NCBI GenBank assembly: GCA_036244855.1 | Contig: BQKZ01006462.1 | Coordinates: forward strand, 12,233 to 41,220 | Direction: 5' to 3' | Origin: Temnopleurus reevesii | Taxonomy: Eukaryota; Echinodermata; Echinoidea; Temnopleuroida; Temnopleuridae | DNA length: 28,988 bases | Shown: in pieces, positions 1 to 10,412 of the stretch | How positions within the stretch are numbered: the stretch's first letter is position 1 | Layout of the letters: the number at the start of each line of letters is the position of its first letter | The notes under the pieces: generated by a model | Told to the model about the DNA's origin: nothing | Seen by the model: only the letters and a program-made list of their open reading frames with translations | Databases searched by the model: none | Program-made: the position numbers and the translations under genes

Positions 1-155
1 GAGCACTGATATAACGAGCTCTCGTTATAACAAGGTAATTTTCCTGGTCCCATCTCTTTGTATTTTATTGTATTTTGACCCTGATATAACAAGGTTTCAA
101 TATAAAGAGGTAATTCTTCTGGTCCCAACGACCTCGTTATAACGAGGTTCGACTG
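1..155 (-). mobile_element. Pogo/Tigger-like MITE, reversed, cut by window edge
   Basis: Read on the minus strand, it starts TGCAGTCGAACCTCG followed by TTATAACGAGGTC, then the family's middle (TATATCAGGG, AAAATAC, GATGGGACCAG) and the second TTATAACGAG stretch. TIRs starting CAGTC with a TA target are typical of pogo/Tigger-type Tc1/mariner elements. No transposase is encoded. Family assignment is inferred from the ends alone. Confidence 0.7.
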
Positions 156-298
156 CACAACAAGGTCCTTGAGACCTAAGAAATTGTCTCTTTATCGAAA
201 GCCTTCTATACCAGGGTCAAAATATGATAAGATACAAAGATGTGTAACCATGAAAATTACCTTGCTATAATGAGAGCTCTTTTTGAGGTTGGATTGTA
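156..298 (+). mobile_element. Pogo/Tigger-like MITE, direct, decayed
   Basis: Same family as 1-155 in the opposite orientation, so 1-298 forms a long imperfect inverted repeat. The 5' end is damaged. The 3' end reads GAGGTTGGATTGTA. A related, decayed single element occupies the matching place in copy 2 at about 11824-11963. Confidence 0.65.
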
Positions 299-491
299 CA
301 ACAGATTAATTCAAGCCTGATACAATAGAAGATGCTGTTTTCTATTGGTTAATAGTGCAGTTATACAAAATCAGTAAGCATAGAATATTGAAATATCAAT
401 CTCAGGGTACTGAATTCATTCTCATCAAAATGTATATTTTTAGGCCTTAATTGTAAAATATCTATAAAATTGTAACATCAACCAATAACAG

Positions 492-1565
492 GATAGGACA
501 CCATAGCACTAGCGATGATTCCTCAGCGTACCGTTCTGTGGACGAGGTCCGTTACTGGGACAGTGAAGATCATCCAATCGGCCGTCTCAGGAAGTACATG
601 ATGCAGAAAGGATGGTGGGATATGGATACTGAGAAGGCTTGGATGGGAGAAACTAAAAAGAATGTAAGTTTTAATTCTTGGAGTAAAAGGCAAGTTAAGT
701 TTTTTGGTTTAAAGATTGTTCATCAACTGAGGTTTTTGAGAAGGATGGTGAAATTCATCTAATCTCCTATATCATGAAGTATATGAAAGAGGGTAGGATA
801 TGGATACTGAGAAGGCTTGTATGGGAGAAACAAAGGAGAATGTGAGTTTTGATTCTGAGAGTAAAAGGAAAGGCAAGATTTTTTGTTTAAGTATTATTAA
901 GGGGGTGAGGTTCTTTACTTGATAGTGAGGACCATCCCATCAGCCGTCTAAGGAAGGATGATGGGATATGGATAATGAGAACGCTTGGATGAGAGAAACT
1001 AAAAAGAATGTAAGTTTTAATTCTGAGAGTGAAGGAAAGTTAAAGTTTTTTTGTTTAAGTATCGTTAAGGGAATGGTGTTCTTTACAAGGATAGTGAAAA
1101 TCATCCAATCTGCTATCTTATGAAGTACATGATGCATAAAAGATGGAGGGATATGGATAATTCGAAGGCTTGCATAACAGAAACGAAGAAGAAAGTTTCA
1201 TTCTTGGATCAATCATAAACTCTGTCACTGGTTACAGAAAAATAAAATGTTCATAGAAGTAGACTACTTACAGAGAATTAGCAAAACAACAAACGCATTA
1301 TTGCAGGCCTAAAGAGTCCCCTGCCCCCATTTTTCGCCTTCAAAATAGTCCAGTGTATTGAAAACCCTTCTCTATTATCTCTATGCAGGTCATGTACGAG
1401 TTCCAGGCAGCCGAAAAGCGAAAAAAGCCCTCACCTTCCTTCATGCTGACGGACGTCTACGAGGAGATGCCAGAGCACTTACAGAAACAGATGGATGAGA
1501 TGAAGAAACATGTGGAGCAATACAAGGAGCATTATCCTGTAGATCAGTATGAAGGAATGAAGTGA
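492..1565 (+). CDS. BCKDHA: BCKDHA copy 1, last two coding exons
   Basis: C-terminal part of the E1-alpha subunit of branched-chain 2-oxoacid dehydrogenase. This is the thiamine-diphosphate-dependent mitochondrial enzyme that decarboxylates the 2-oxoacids of leucine, isoleucine and valine as an alpha2-beta2 tetramer. Exons are 492-663 (172 bp, entered in phase 2 and left in phase 0 before GTAAGT) and 1389-1565 (58 codons plus TGA, after CTATGCAG). The first encodes [19 protein letters not shown], the regulatory loop whose first Ser and YRS Ser are the two known kinase (BCKDK) sites. The second ends [10 protein letters not shown]...[11 protein letters not shown], close to vertebrate BCKDHA. 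Upstream exons lie left of the window. The intron holds three decayed copies of the first exon. All differences from copy 2 in these exons are synonymous. Confidence 0.93.
559..1210 (+). repeat. Tandem array of BCKDHA penultimate-exon fragments (4 units)
   Basis: Four tandem units begin at about 559 (the real exon), 744, 921 and 1090, spaced 185, 177 and 169 bp. Each contains the 3' two thirds of the exon, from the DSEDHP codons on, plus the donor region and about 95 bp of intron. The units at 744 and 921 have deletions in the tract that encodes YMMQKGWWD and are frameshifted. The unit at 1090 stays open from GATAGTGAA to a TAA near 1218, but it has lost the GTAAGT donor and two Trp codons (read Arg). 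The same arrangement in copy 2 has only the first and last units. Confidence 0.85.
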
Positions 1566-1585
1566 GGTACAGAGATAGATAGATA

Positions 1586-2048
1586 CAGTCAAACCTGTCT
1601 ATAGTGACCATCCAAGGGAAACAGATTTAGTGTTCTCTGTAGACGGATGACCCATACACATGTATAGACAGGTTCTATAACGTATTTTCATCTGGATGGA
1701 AGCAATAGAGGTGACCGCTATAGACAGGTTTTGTTGTCAATAGATATACAGTCAGACCTGTCTATAGTGACCATCCAAGGGAAGCGAAAATTTGTCAATG
1801 TGGATAGTTGACCTACATAGACAGGGTCTACAACACATTTTTCCATCTGGATGGAAGCAATATAGGTGGCCACTATAGACAGGTTTTGCTGTCAATAGAT
1901 ATACAGTCAAACCTGTCTATAGTGACCATCCAAGGGAAGCGGGAAATGTTGTCACTGTATACAGGTGACCTATATCGACAAGGTCTGTGACACATTTTTC
2001 CATCTGGAGGTAAACAATAGAGGTGGCCACTATAGACAGGTTTGACTG
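1586..2048 (+). mobile_element. Triple tandem CAGTCAAACCTGTC MITE
   Basis: Three units start at 1586, 1749 and 1904 (periods 163 and 155 bp), each opening CAGTCAAACCTGTCTATAG or CAGTCAGACC and closing with the inverted version (CTATAGACAGGTTTGACTG in the last). TA flanks both ends. Short linkers such as TCAATAGATATA separate the units. Each unit can fold into a hairpin. The array starts about 20 bp after the BCKDHA stop, so it lies in the 3' UTR or just beyond. Short open frames in it are repeat translations, not genes. Confidence 0.85.
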
Positions 2049-2269
2049 TAAATAGATATATTAGAATTATTGCTTTATTTGTCGATGGGCTGTAGTGGTA
2101 AATGTTCAAATCATTAATTCAACAGGACAGCCTAAACCCACATGACCATGTCAAGGAGAAAAAACACCTTCTGGTATAGTGAAACCTTGTTATGAAGATG
2201 TTGAAAATAACAAAACCCTCCAACAAGATGATTTTACTGTTCCTTGACCTTTATGGTTCTATCCTAAAT

Positions 2270-2350
2270 TAACCCTGATATGAGAAAGGATCTTGAAATA
2301 GCAAGGGAATTTTCATGGTCCCACTGCCTCATTATAAAGAGCTTCCTCTG
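2270..2350 (-). mobile_element. Decayed pogo/Tigger-like MITE fragment
   Basis: Reads CCCTGATATGAGAAAGG, then AAATAGCAAGGGAATTTTC, GGTCCCACTGCC and ATTATAAAGAG. This is a worn version of the reversed element at 60-150. No clear terminal repeat remains. Its counterpart in copy 2 is at about 14420-14500. Confidence 0.45.
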
Positions 2351-3651
2351 TATAATAATCTAAAAGTTTAGTGACACGCTCCTGTGATACTCACTGATTG
2401 TTTGACACATTTTTCAATGTGATATTCACTCTGATCATGATTTCATGCAACCGCTCAGAAAATTTCGAGAAGAAAACCGTGAATTTAACCATACATGTAG
2501 ATGAATGGTGCTAAATTTATAGCAAGTGCTATAAAGCTCCAGCAAAATCTCTTTATTAACTCACCTTTTATGTGATGCATCAACAGTTTTCAATTGATTT
2601 AGTAACTGCAACATGCAATACATATTAATAATAACAAGCATCATATTGGAAAGCACAATTTAAAAAAGTAAACCGTATTCCAATACTGCATTAGTTCTAT
2701 TCTTAGTGGCTATTAGTTGCTATTCTTCACTATATTTTGCTCTTCCTAAATGTTATTGTAGTAATTTATTTTTTAATACATTACTACATTAGAAAACTAG
2801 TTGAGTCGTAATTGGCTGCTTAATTTCAATTTGATACAATATATTCAACTAGTGAATTAATCAATCAAAACATTTGTTAAACTCCTTTGCTATATTTTTA
2901 GTGTTTGATTTATCAGAAAAAAATTATACTAGATCATAATCTTACCATGATAAATTGTATTTTCTTAGGATAACTGATTTCTTATCTTTATGACTACAGA
3001 CAGCAGTGTAAAGGCTGAAATATGTGTGACCTTGAGTGATTAAATACAAAAATAATTAATTATGGTTCATATTTTTATGTAAGGATTCGTAAACAAAAAT
3101 TGATTGCAGTCCTGTATTCATATACATAAATTTTTATGTAACAAGATAGGTTTTGAAATATTACAGTATTCATATTTATCAATGTTATTAAGATTGAGAT
3201 ATAAATTCTCGCTAAGATTTTTTAGATTAATAGCCTTTACCAAAAATGAAAAGGATTTTTTAATAATTTAATTACGCATCTTTCCCAAAATATTACTCAC
3301 AAAAGTTTATTTTTCTAAGTTTCATAGCATGTAGTATATATAATTTTTTCTCTTTTACACTCATTTTCCATTTCTTTTGCCTTCAAGGTTTTGTACTTCA
3401 AGCACGATTCTAGGTACAATTTATTTTTTATTTTTTTCGACAAATTAAATGCGATATCTATTATTTTGATATGGAAGCAATCCTTAAATAAATAGACGTT
3501 TTGTCAGATTTGCCAGTAGAGTCTGCAAATCTTGAAATTTATCTTTGAAATAATATTATGTATTTGAAAAACACAGCATTCATTGATATTGCACATGTTT
3601 ATAATTGTAACATTGATATCTTGTAATTAAGAAATGGAAAATTGTCCAATA
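2351..3651. other. Gene-free AT-rich spacer
   Basis: About 1.3 kb of AT-rich sequence downstream of BCKDHA. I see no conserved reading frame, splice-flanked exon, RNA gene or terminal repeats. It could be BCKDHA 3' UTR. An AATAAA at 3487 is one of several possible poly(A) signals. It is repeated with few changes at about 14500-15793. Confidence 0.5.
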
Positions 3652-3826
3652 CAGTAAAATCTCGTTATAACGAGGTCCTTGAGACCAGAGAAGTTATCTC
3701 TTAATATTGAAATCTTGTAATATCAGGGCTAAAATACAATGAAATACAAAGAGATCAAACCAGCTAAACTACCTTGTTATAAAGAGATCTCGTTATATCA
3801 GTGCTGTTTATAACGAGGTTGGACTG
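3652..3826 (+). mobile_element. Pogo/Tigger-like MITE, complete
   Basis: About 175 bp flanked by TA on both sides. It opens CAGTAAAATCTCGTTATAAC and closes TTATAACGAGGTTGGACTG, an imperfect inverted repeat. The middle carries AATATCAGGGCTAAAATAC. Non-autonomous, no coding capacity. Confidence 0.85.
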
Positions 3827-4064
3827 TATTTTGTTTTGGCAAATGTAGTGTACTGTGTAATTGAAAAATGTGTGCTTGACAGTCCCTGCTCATTGTGGAG
3901 CAGAAGAGACAAGGATAAAATATTCCTATGAAATAATTTTAATCATAGAAAAAGCAATAATCCTATCATGCACTTACATTGAGCCTTCTATAAAGTAAAA
4001 CTATTCTGATCCATAATGTATCCCGATTCATTGTTTGACACTTTGTACAGAGATGTATTTACCA

Positions 4065-4070
4065 AATAAA
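4065..4070 (+). promoter_or_regulatory. Possible BCKDHA poly(A) signal
   Basis: AATAAA in the context ACCAAATAAAGTATT, 2.5 kb after the BCKDHA stop. It is one of several candidates (others at 3487 and 4616), and nothing in the sequence decides which is used. Confidence 0.2.
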
Positions 4071-4932
4071 GTATTTTATCCTGGTTACTGTCGATACCAT
4101 CCGTTAGAATAAAGCTTTCAAATTTTTATGTGAAAAACTGTGATACACTGATTCACACTATAACGGTTTGTTTAGTGATAAATGTTAATTCTATACATTA
4201 GTGCTGTTCCACAAGTTTCATACATCATTAACACAATTTTCCATCTACAATCGAGTTCAAGGCAGTCCATTATTACTTTGTTTCAGCTAGGAATTATCAA
4301 AAATAAGCTATGCTCATATAATTATTGTTTTGCTTCAATATAATCAACCAACGTCTAAATTCTAATGTGGCCTTCTATAATTTGATCCAAAGATTGCAAT
4401 GACTTGGATACTTTCTATGAGAGATACCCGAATTTGCATATGAAATATTAAATGAGCAATGTTTAGTTTCCCTATGTGATGGGGGAAATCATGCACAAAA
4501 GAGTCTGGTGTTTAAAGAAACTGCTTAATATGTGATTATGTGGCTGGTAGGGGATTTGCATTTATTGTCATGTGGCATATGTCCAAGATTTTATCATGGT
4601 ATGATCATCATTGTAAATAAAATGCTAAAGATATTGATATAACCTGTGAATGGTTTGCGTTCCTTGTTTCTGATATTTATCTCTGCATCTAAAATTGAAC
4701 ATATTTTGTTTCTATACACTGTATAAAATGAATGAATGTAATGGTGCATGATTTATCATGTACTAAATGATTGTATTTAATTAAAGGGGTAAATTCTGAA
4801 ATGAAAGGTTAAATGAGCGAATGGTGCTAGCTGAGATTGAATTTTTCAGACAAGGACAATTCCACAATAGTGTCATGTCTGTTATGCCAATTTCTTGAAA
4901 ACTGTTTATTGAAATTCACTGACATACATATA

Positions 4933-4994
4933 CAGCCTAACCTTGTTATAACGAGGTCCTCAGGATCAGAGAAATTACCTCTTTACACTGAATA
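4933..4994 (+). mobile_element. 5' half of a pogo/Tigger-like MITE
   Basis: Starts TA-CAGCCTAACCTTGTTATAA, continues CGAGGTCCTCAGGATCAGAG and AAATTACCTCTTTACACTGAA, then stops matching the family. The second inverted repeat is missing. Counterpart at 17074-17135. Confidence 0.65.
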
Positions 4995-5689
4995 GTCTAG
5001 AAAATGGCGTAGCAGACATTTTCCTGGAATTGTCCACATGTTAATTGATGAGGAAAGGAATATTTCAACATTTCTTTAAAACTATTGATGGTCAAAACTC
5101 ACACACTGCTCAGCAATAAGCTATTTAATGCTCTAAATAATATGAATAACATAACTAAAACGTATGACAATATAGTGATTTACTTTTTCAAGACAAACAA
5201 TCATCATAAGAATCAAACTGATGTGCTAAAATAATTTTATTTCTTTCTTTAAAATTCCATTGACAAACTAACATATGTGTTCATTTCACTGTCAATTTGT
5301 TCTATTGGATGTGGACAATTTTACCTCCCTAAAAGTTCATTCTGGGGTTACAAGCCACTCCTTATAGAGAACACAATAAATCCTCAATACAATCAGCTGC
5401 TCATTTGGTTTGCATAATATTTTGATTTCCTTTGGCTTGTCATTGGTCATAAAAATCTTCATGTCGCTAGCTGTCATTGTCAATTTCTAGATGACAAACT
5501 GCTTGCCTCTACATTATATATAAGCTTCAAGCACTGACATTGCCTTCATCATATTGTTTGCAACTTATTGTTTGCTCCTTTTTAATGTAGGGATGACAAT
5601 CTTACATTGACCATTTATGGGACGTGTAATAAATTGAAAATTAATCACACTTCTATGTTAAACATATTGCCATAGACAAATGATTAATA

Positions 5690-5695
5690 TTTATT
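5690..5695 (-). promoter_or_regulatory. Possible APMAP poly(A) signal
   Basis: AATAAA on the minus strand, about 210 bp after the APMAP copy 1 stop codon. Copy 2 has the same hexamer at the matching place near 17830. Position is plausible but unproven. Confidence 0.3.
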
Positions 5696-5905
5696 GTAAG
5701 TTTAATTGCATATATTATGTTACAGGCCAATAGAGAAGCTGTTATTGGACTTTCCAAATGCTTGCAATGTTTTGTTAATTTTTCCTTCATTTTCTCTGGT
5801 TATCGGTCCAAGAAGCAACAAATTTCAGTATGCTTACATGACCAACCATCTATATTTTTACAGAAAATAGGAATAATTGACAACTTATTGATGTCAATGC
5901 GCAAA

Positions 5906-8900
5906 TTACAAGTTTATCCTAGCCAAGAACGGAGAGCTATATGATCCTAAATACAAAGAGCTGCCTGTATCAAGGACCTCGCTAACATGAGATACGACAT
6001 CACCGGTTGGATCATCAAGCCTTCGTATGGCATCTCCATCCTCTGTTAACTCCATGATAAGACCATAGGGCTTGGTGGTGGACTGGAAGATGACCTCTGG
6101 CGTGAAGACCTGGGGAAAGATGTTGTGATATAATGAAATTTATTATGATTGATGCTTCATATGTTATTGAAAATTAAAAAAATGGACAGGAAATCCAAAG
6201 GGGGAAACTATAACAAATGTTGGTTCAAATATCAAATGTTGATTAAAGATATGTGAATGTTAAGTTATGCAGGCAAGTTACCCTATTTGTGAGAATTTTT
6301 CCAAAGCCTAGATATACAGAAATTCATGAATGTCATTTCAATATCAATCTTGAAATGTGTACAATTTTGAAATTTCTTTAAAAATATGAAGTAAATTATT
6401 AAAGTGAGCTTTCTGTCCTAAATAAGATTATCAACATTATGAGGTCAACAATTTGATCAAAATTTTAATCAGGATCAGAAATCTGTATTTGGACCATACA
6501 AAATTGATCTTGTGACTCATTACATTAATTAATCCGGGTACATAACAGATGTCCAGAGCCCCTTCTCATAAAAATGTATCATAAATAACTACCCATGGGA
6601 CTACACAAAAAACTCCTACTGGTCACTTGTCTAAACCCGATGTAGCGCCACCTGTGACTTTACCTTCAGAAGAAGTTTCCTTAGCCAAGGTCTCGGTGCA
6701 AAGAAATCGTAGAGACAATTCCTCCTGACGGTTGGAAGAGCTACCCAGAATCCCCCTTGAGAACTTGGCCGGATGTTATCCACAAAGCCTGGAAGATTAT
6801 CTGCAAAAATCTCCCTTTCTCCCGCTCTTGGTCCTGTCAGGAAGTACCTAAAATTCAATGAAATTATTTGCCAATAGTAAAGTGCATAAACGTGATAGCT
6901 TTGTACTTCAATCCTTCCATTATTCCCTTCTATTTGTTTTCCTGTTTCACTCCCTCACCCATCTTTTCTCTCACTCTTTCTCACTTGTACAATATCTGTT
7001 CCTACATCCATCTTTCATCATCAAAAATTTGAAGTAGATACAGGTTGTTTCACTCTTCAACGAAATTCCTCTGATATGGGATAACTTAAGTCTGCTACAA
7101 TTCCCATTACAAATAAACATATCCTTTAAAAAAAATCAATTTCTTTTGATATGAGTCTGATGCTGTAAATATTCTAGTAATTAATTAACTAAACATTACC
7201 CTTACTTGTGTATTCTCATCCTCCCGCCTTCAGCAACCAATAAGAAACTTTCATCCCGAGATAGCTGCACCCCATTGGCTAATGCAAGACCGTCTATGAG
7301 AGTTGAAATCTTCCCTGTTGTGGGGTTATATTGAAGCACGCTGAAATTGAAAAGCAGGAAATATATAGAACTGATTAATGACAAACTTGTGTAAAGCTCT
7401 CATTGAAAAAAAAAAAGAATATCACTTCAACAATATTTTTTGCAATAAGGAAAGTAAGGAAATGGATATTTGACACCTTTTGTACATATATTTCAAGAGA
7501 GTGCCAGTGAAGGGTTCTCTTTTTATCGGAGCAATTCTGATGGATACAACAACAGGGCACACCAAATCCATTAGTTCAAACCACTTACACATCAATTTTA
7601 AATGAAAGTGAAAAAAAAATTAATGGGTTTCTTGAAACAAATCTGTACAGGTTATTCTCCCTAAGTCAAATCTCTTGGGAACACAAAAATCTGTACAACC
7701 TGCCTAGTAAAAATATGACTTAGAAGAGGTAAATAGCATGTTCTATATGATTTGTTCCACATAATCACATAGACCAAGGCAATTATTCTTCTTAGACAAT
7801 TCAACTTAGGCAAAGTGGACTGTATATCACTAAAACCCAAATTTATCAGCTAATTTGCATTAGAATTAAATTATTCAATTAAATGAGATCAATAGGAGGC
7901 ATACCGAGAATCGTTGTTTCCTTCCATGGCAAGAGACAAGTGCTGATGTCTGTGCCATCTTGTGCTGCTATGTGAGAAAAAGATCACACCATCAGACCGC
8001 ACTGCTAGGTCATTGAAGAATATGATAGGCTTATTGTCGACAAGGGTACCTCCCGACACTAAATGTGTCTTCTCTCCTGTGGTAGAAAGGTGGTGGACAA
8101 ATAGCAAGTTACAAAAGTACACCATATATTAAATTGATGTACTGTAAAAGCCAACCGAATATCTTATCCTTTTTTTAAATTTCGGATCTGTACCACTTGT
8201 TATTTTCACGTTTTATAAGATTAATGAACATAAGTCTATGGGCATCCTAATGAGTGAAAAAAATTGGATCCATAGTTGCAAAATCATTAAAATAAAAACC
8301 CAGTGAGAGAGGAGGAGGGGTGAGAGGGGCGAGGGGAAAGTTATGGGGATATATACAGGACCATTTTATTGGAAATAGGAATAATAAAATAAAGGAGTTG
8401 GAGTGAAAAATGAAATCTAATAGATATAGTAGAGACATAAAACGATATATACGCATAGGTGAAGAAAGCGAGGAGGAAAAGATATGACAGATAAATGCTC
8501 CGAAGAGGAAGAGGGGAAATATATCATTTGTGAAATTAACCCTTTCTAAGAAAAAGAAATCATAGTTGCATTACTGAAAAGCCTTGATTAATCAATTTAA
8601 TTGAATATAAAGGGGCATCATTAGGAAATTCACATCAATAGGAAGTATATCACATAGAAAAAAAAATCAGTGAAAGATATTTTTGAGAAAAGTTGCCTGC
8701 AACAAAAATTATCTAAAGTCTACTATCCAAATATAATTTAAAGGCCTACCTGTCGTTACGTTAACCTGAAATAGACCCAGATGAGCATCAATGATGAAGA
8801 GCATTCCATCTTGATTGAATCGGAGGCCAAGGGGTCGGCAGCATTCTATTCCATTCTCTGAAACACATTATAACAATATAAATTTCCTGTATCATGATAG

Positions 8901-10381
8901 AGTGATCTGAAAATCTTAGAAATTTATATATTACTCATCATGTCTAATTTGGTATTTCTATGATTTCTATACACAATATTAGTTGTACAAACTGCTACAA
9001 AGAGGTTGATTTACTTCTTCAATGACATGCCTGTGTCAATATCTTCTTTTACTAAGTTTTAGATCATTAAAGAAAATTGTATATGGTCATTAGTATACAA
9101 TTACAATTTATTAAATTATACTTCTGTAGGTATTGGTTAAGAAAAAGTTGGTCCAAAGTAGATATCTACTTCCTGATTATAGGAAATCATCCTAATATTA
9201 TAAATCATATCAATAAGAGATAACTTTTCATTTCTTTTAATATGAAATGCTTTTACAGAACATTTTCTTCTTAGCCCATTGACTACTAAATTCTGTAATT
9301 TGTGCAGGGACAACCAAGTTCCAGTAATTAAGGGTTTAAATGACGCATGTACTCACCACATGGACCAAGAGATAGAATAGTCGATATCTCTTGACTTGGG
9401 TTGATTTTAATGACCTTTCCATCAGCTGCTCCACTGTAGATATCACCTACAAGGCAAAACCAATTGGTAGGTTGATATCTCACTCAATTCAAAGTTTAAT
9501 ATAATGAACAAATTAATTCGATCATAAAAATCTATGACATTTTTGTGATAATTAATTATTTGCTGCATATAATGAATGTCAAAAGAACAAGCCTGGAACA
9601 AATTATGAAAGGTCTATATTTTACAAACCAGTTGACACATATCATGCACTCCCACTCTGTACCGGTGAAAAATAAAGATTAGAGAGACATTCAGACATCT
9701 TAACATGAGACAAAAACAGGTGACAGGCTAATTTTTATAAATACTCATTCAATTTACAGTACCATCTGTACCTTTAAAATGTTTGGATGTGTTTTCTTTT
9801 TCTATTAAAAAAGGACATACAGTAAACTCTGCTATAAAGTCAAACCTGTATGAGTCTAATGATTGCCTGAGTCAATGTGATTATTTGGAACCAATAATAT
9901 TAAACCTATGTTATTTACCACTTCTCAGTCATATTTCAAGTCCGAACTGACTTACATGGTTCCAAGAGATTTGACTTAGGCAGATTTATATGTATTTATT
10001 TGTCAAATTTGTCACCAAAGCATTTGATTTGTGGGTTACTTAAGAAAAAGGTTCAAGGATACCACACAAATATGGTAACAAAGATGAAAATATTACCATC
10101 TTTATAAGCCAGTGATTCGGGTCCGAGGATCTGATCTCTGAGAAGCTTCTCTGCATTCTGGAGATGGTTATTAACGGGAAGGTCATCCCCAAGAAATGGT
10201 GGACTCTGTAATCTGCCAAAATACAAAAGCTATCTTTAAAGACCATACCTGTACTCTTTTTAATCAAAAGTGTTGTTTCAGTACATGGAAATGCACTAAT
10301 GAGGATTTTACTTATCATGTCATTTTAGCTGTACCGGAATAGTGATGTTAAAACAATGTGAAATTGTATTCAATAAACCAT

Positions 10382-10412
<31 letters not shown>

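Larger units (their letters stand above)
3827..5689. other. Gene-free spacer between the convergent gene ends
   Basis: AT-rich spacer between the 3' ends of BCKDHA (+) and APMAP (-). Apart from a half MITE at 4933-4994 I find no gene, RNA gene or conserved motif. The sequence is repeated nearly unchanged at 15969-17830, which reflects the duplication and not function. Confidence 0.5.

Noticed and set aside
940..1137. 65-codon minus-strand open frame
   Set aside because: Antisense shadow of the BCKDHA exon-derived repeat units.
1808..2109. Overlapping 60- and 78-codon open frames on both strands (and again at 13958-14259)
   Set aside because: They lie wholly inside the triple MITE array; the peptides are translations of the inverted repeats.
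5717..5944. 75-codon plus-strand open frame near the APMAP 3' end (and 17858-18049)
   Set aside because: Overlaps the APMAP last exon and 3' UTR antisense; no motif, and the frame is disrupted between copies.
10383..10410. TATC repeats considered as a CRISPR-like or regulatory array
   Set aside because: A simple tetranucleotide microsatellite with no spacers.
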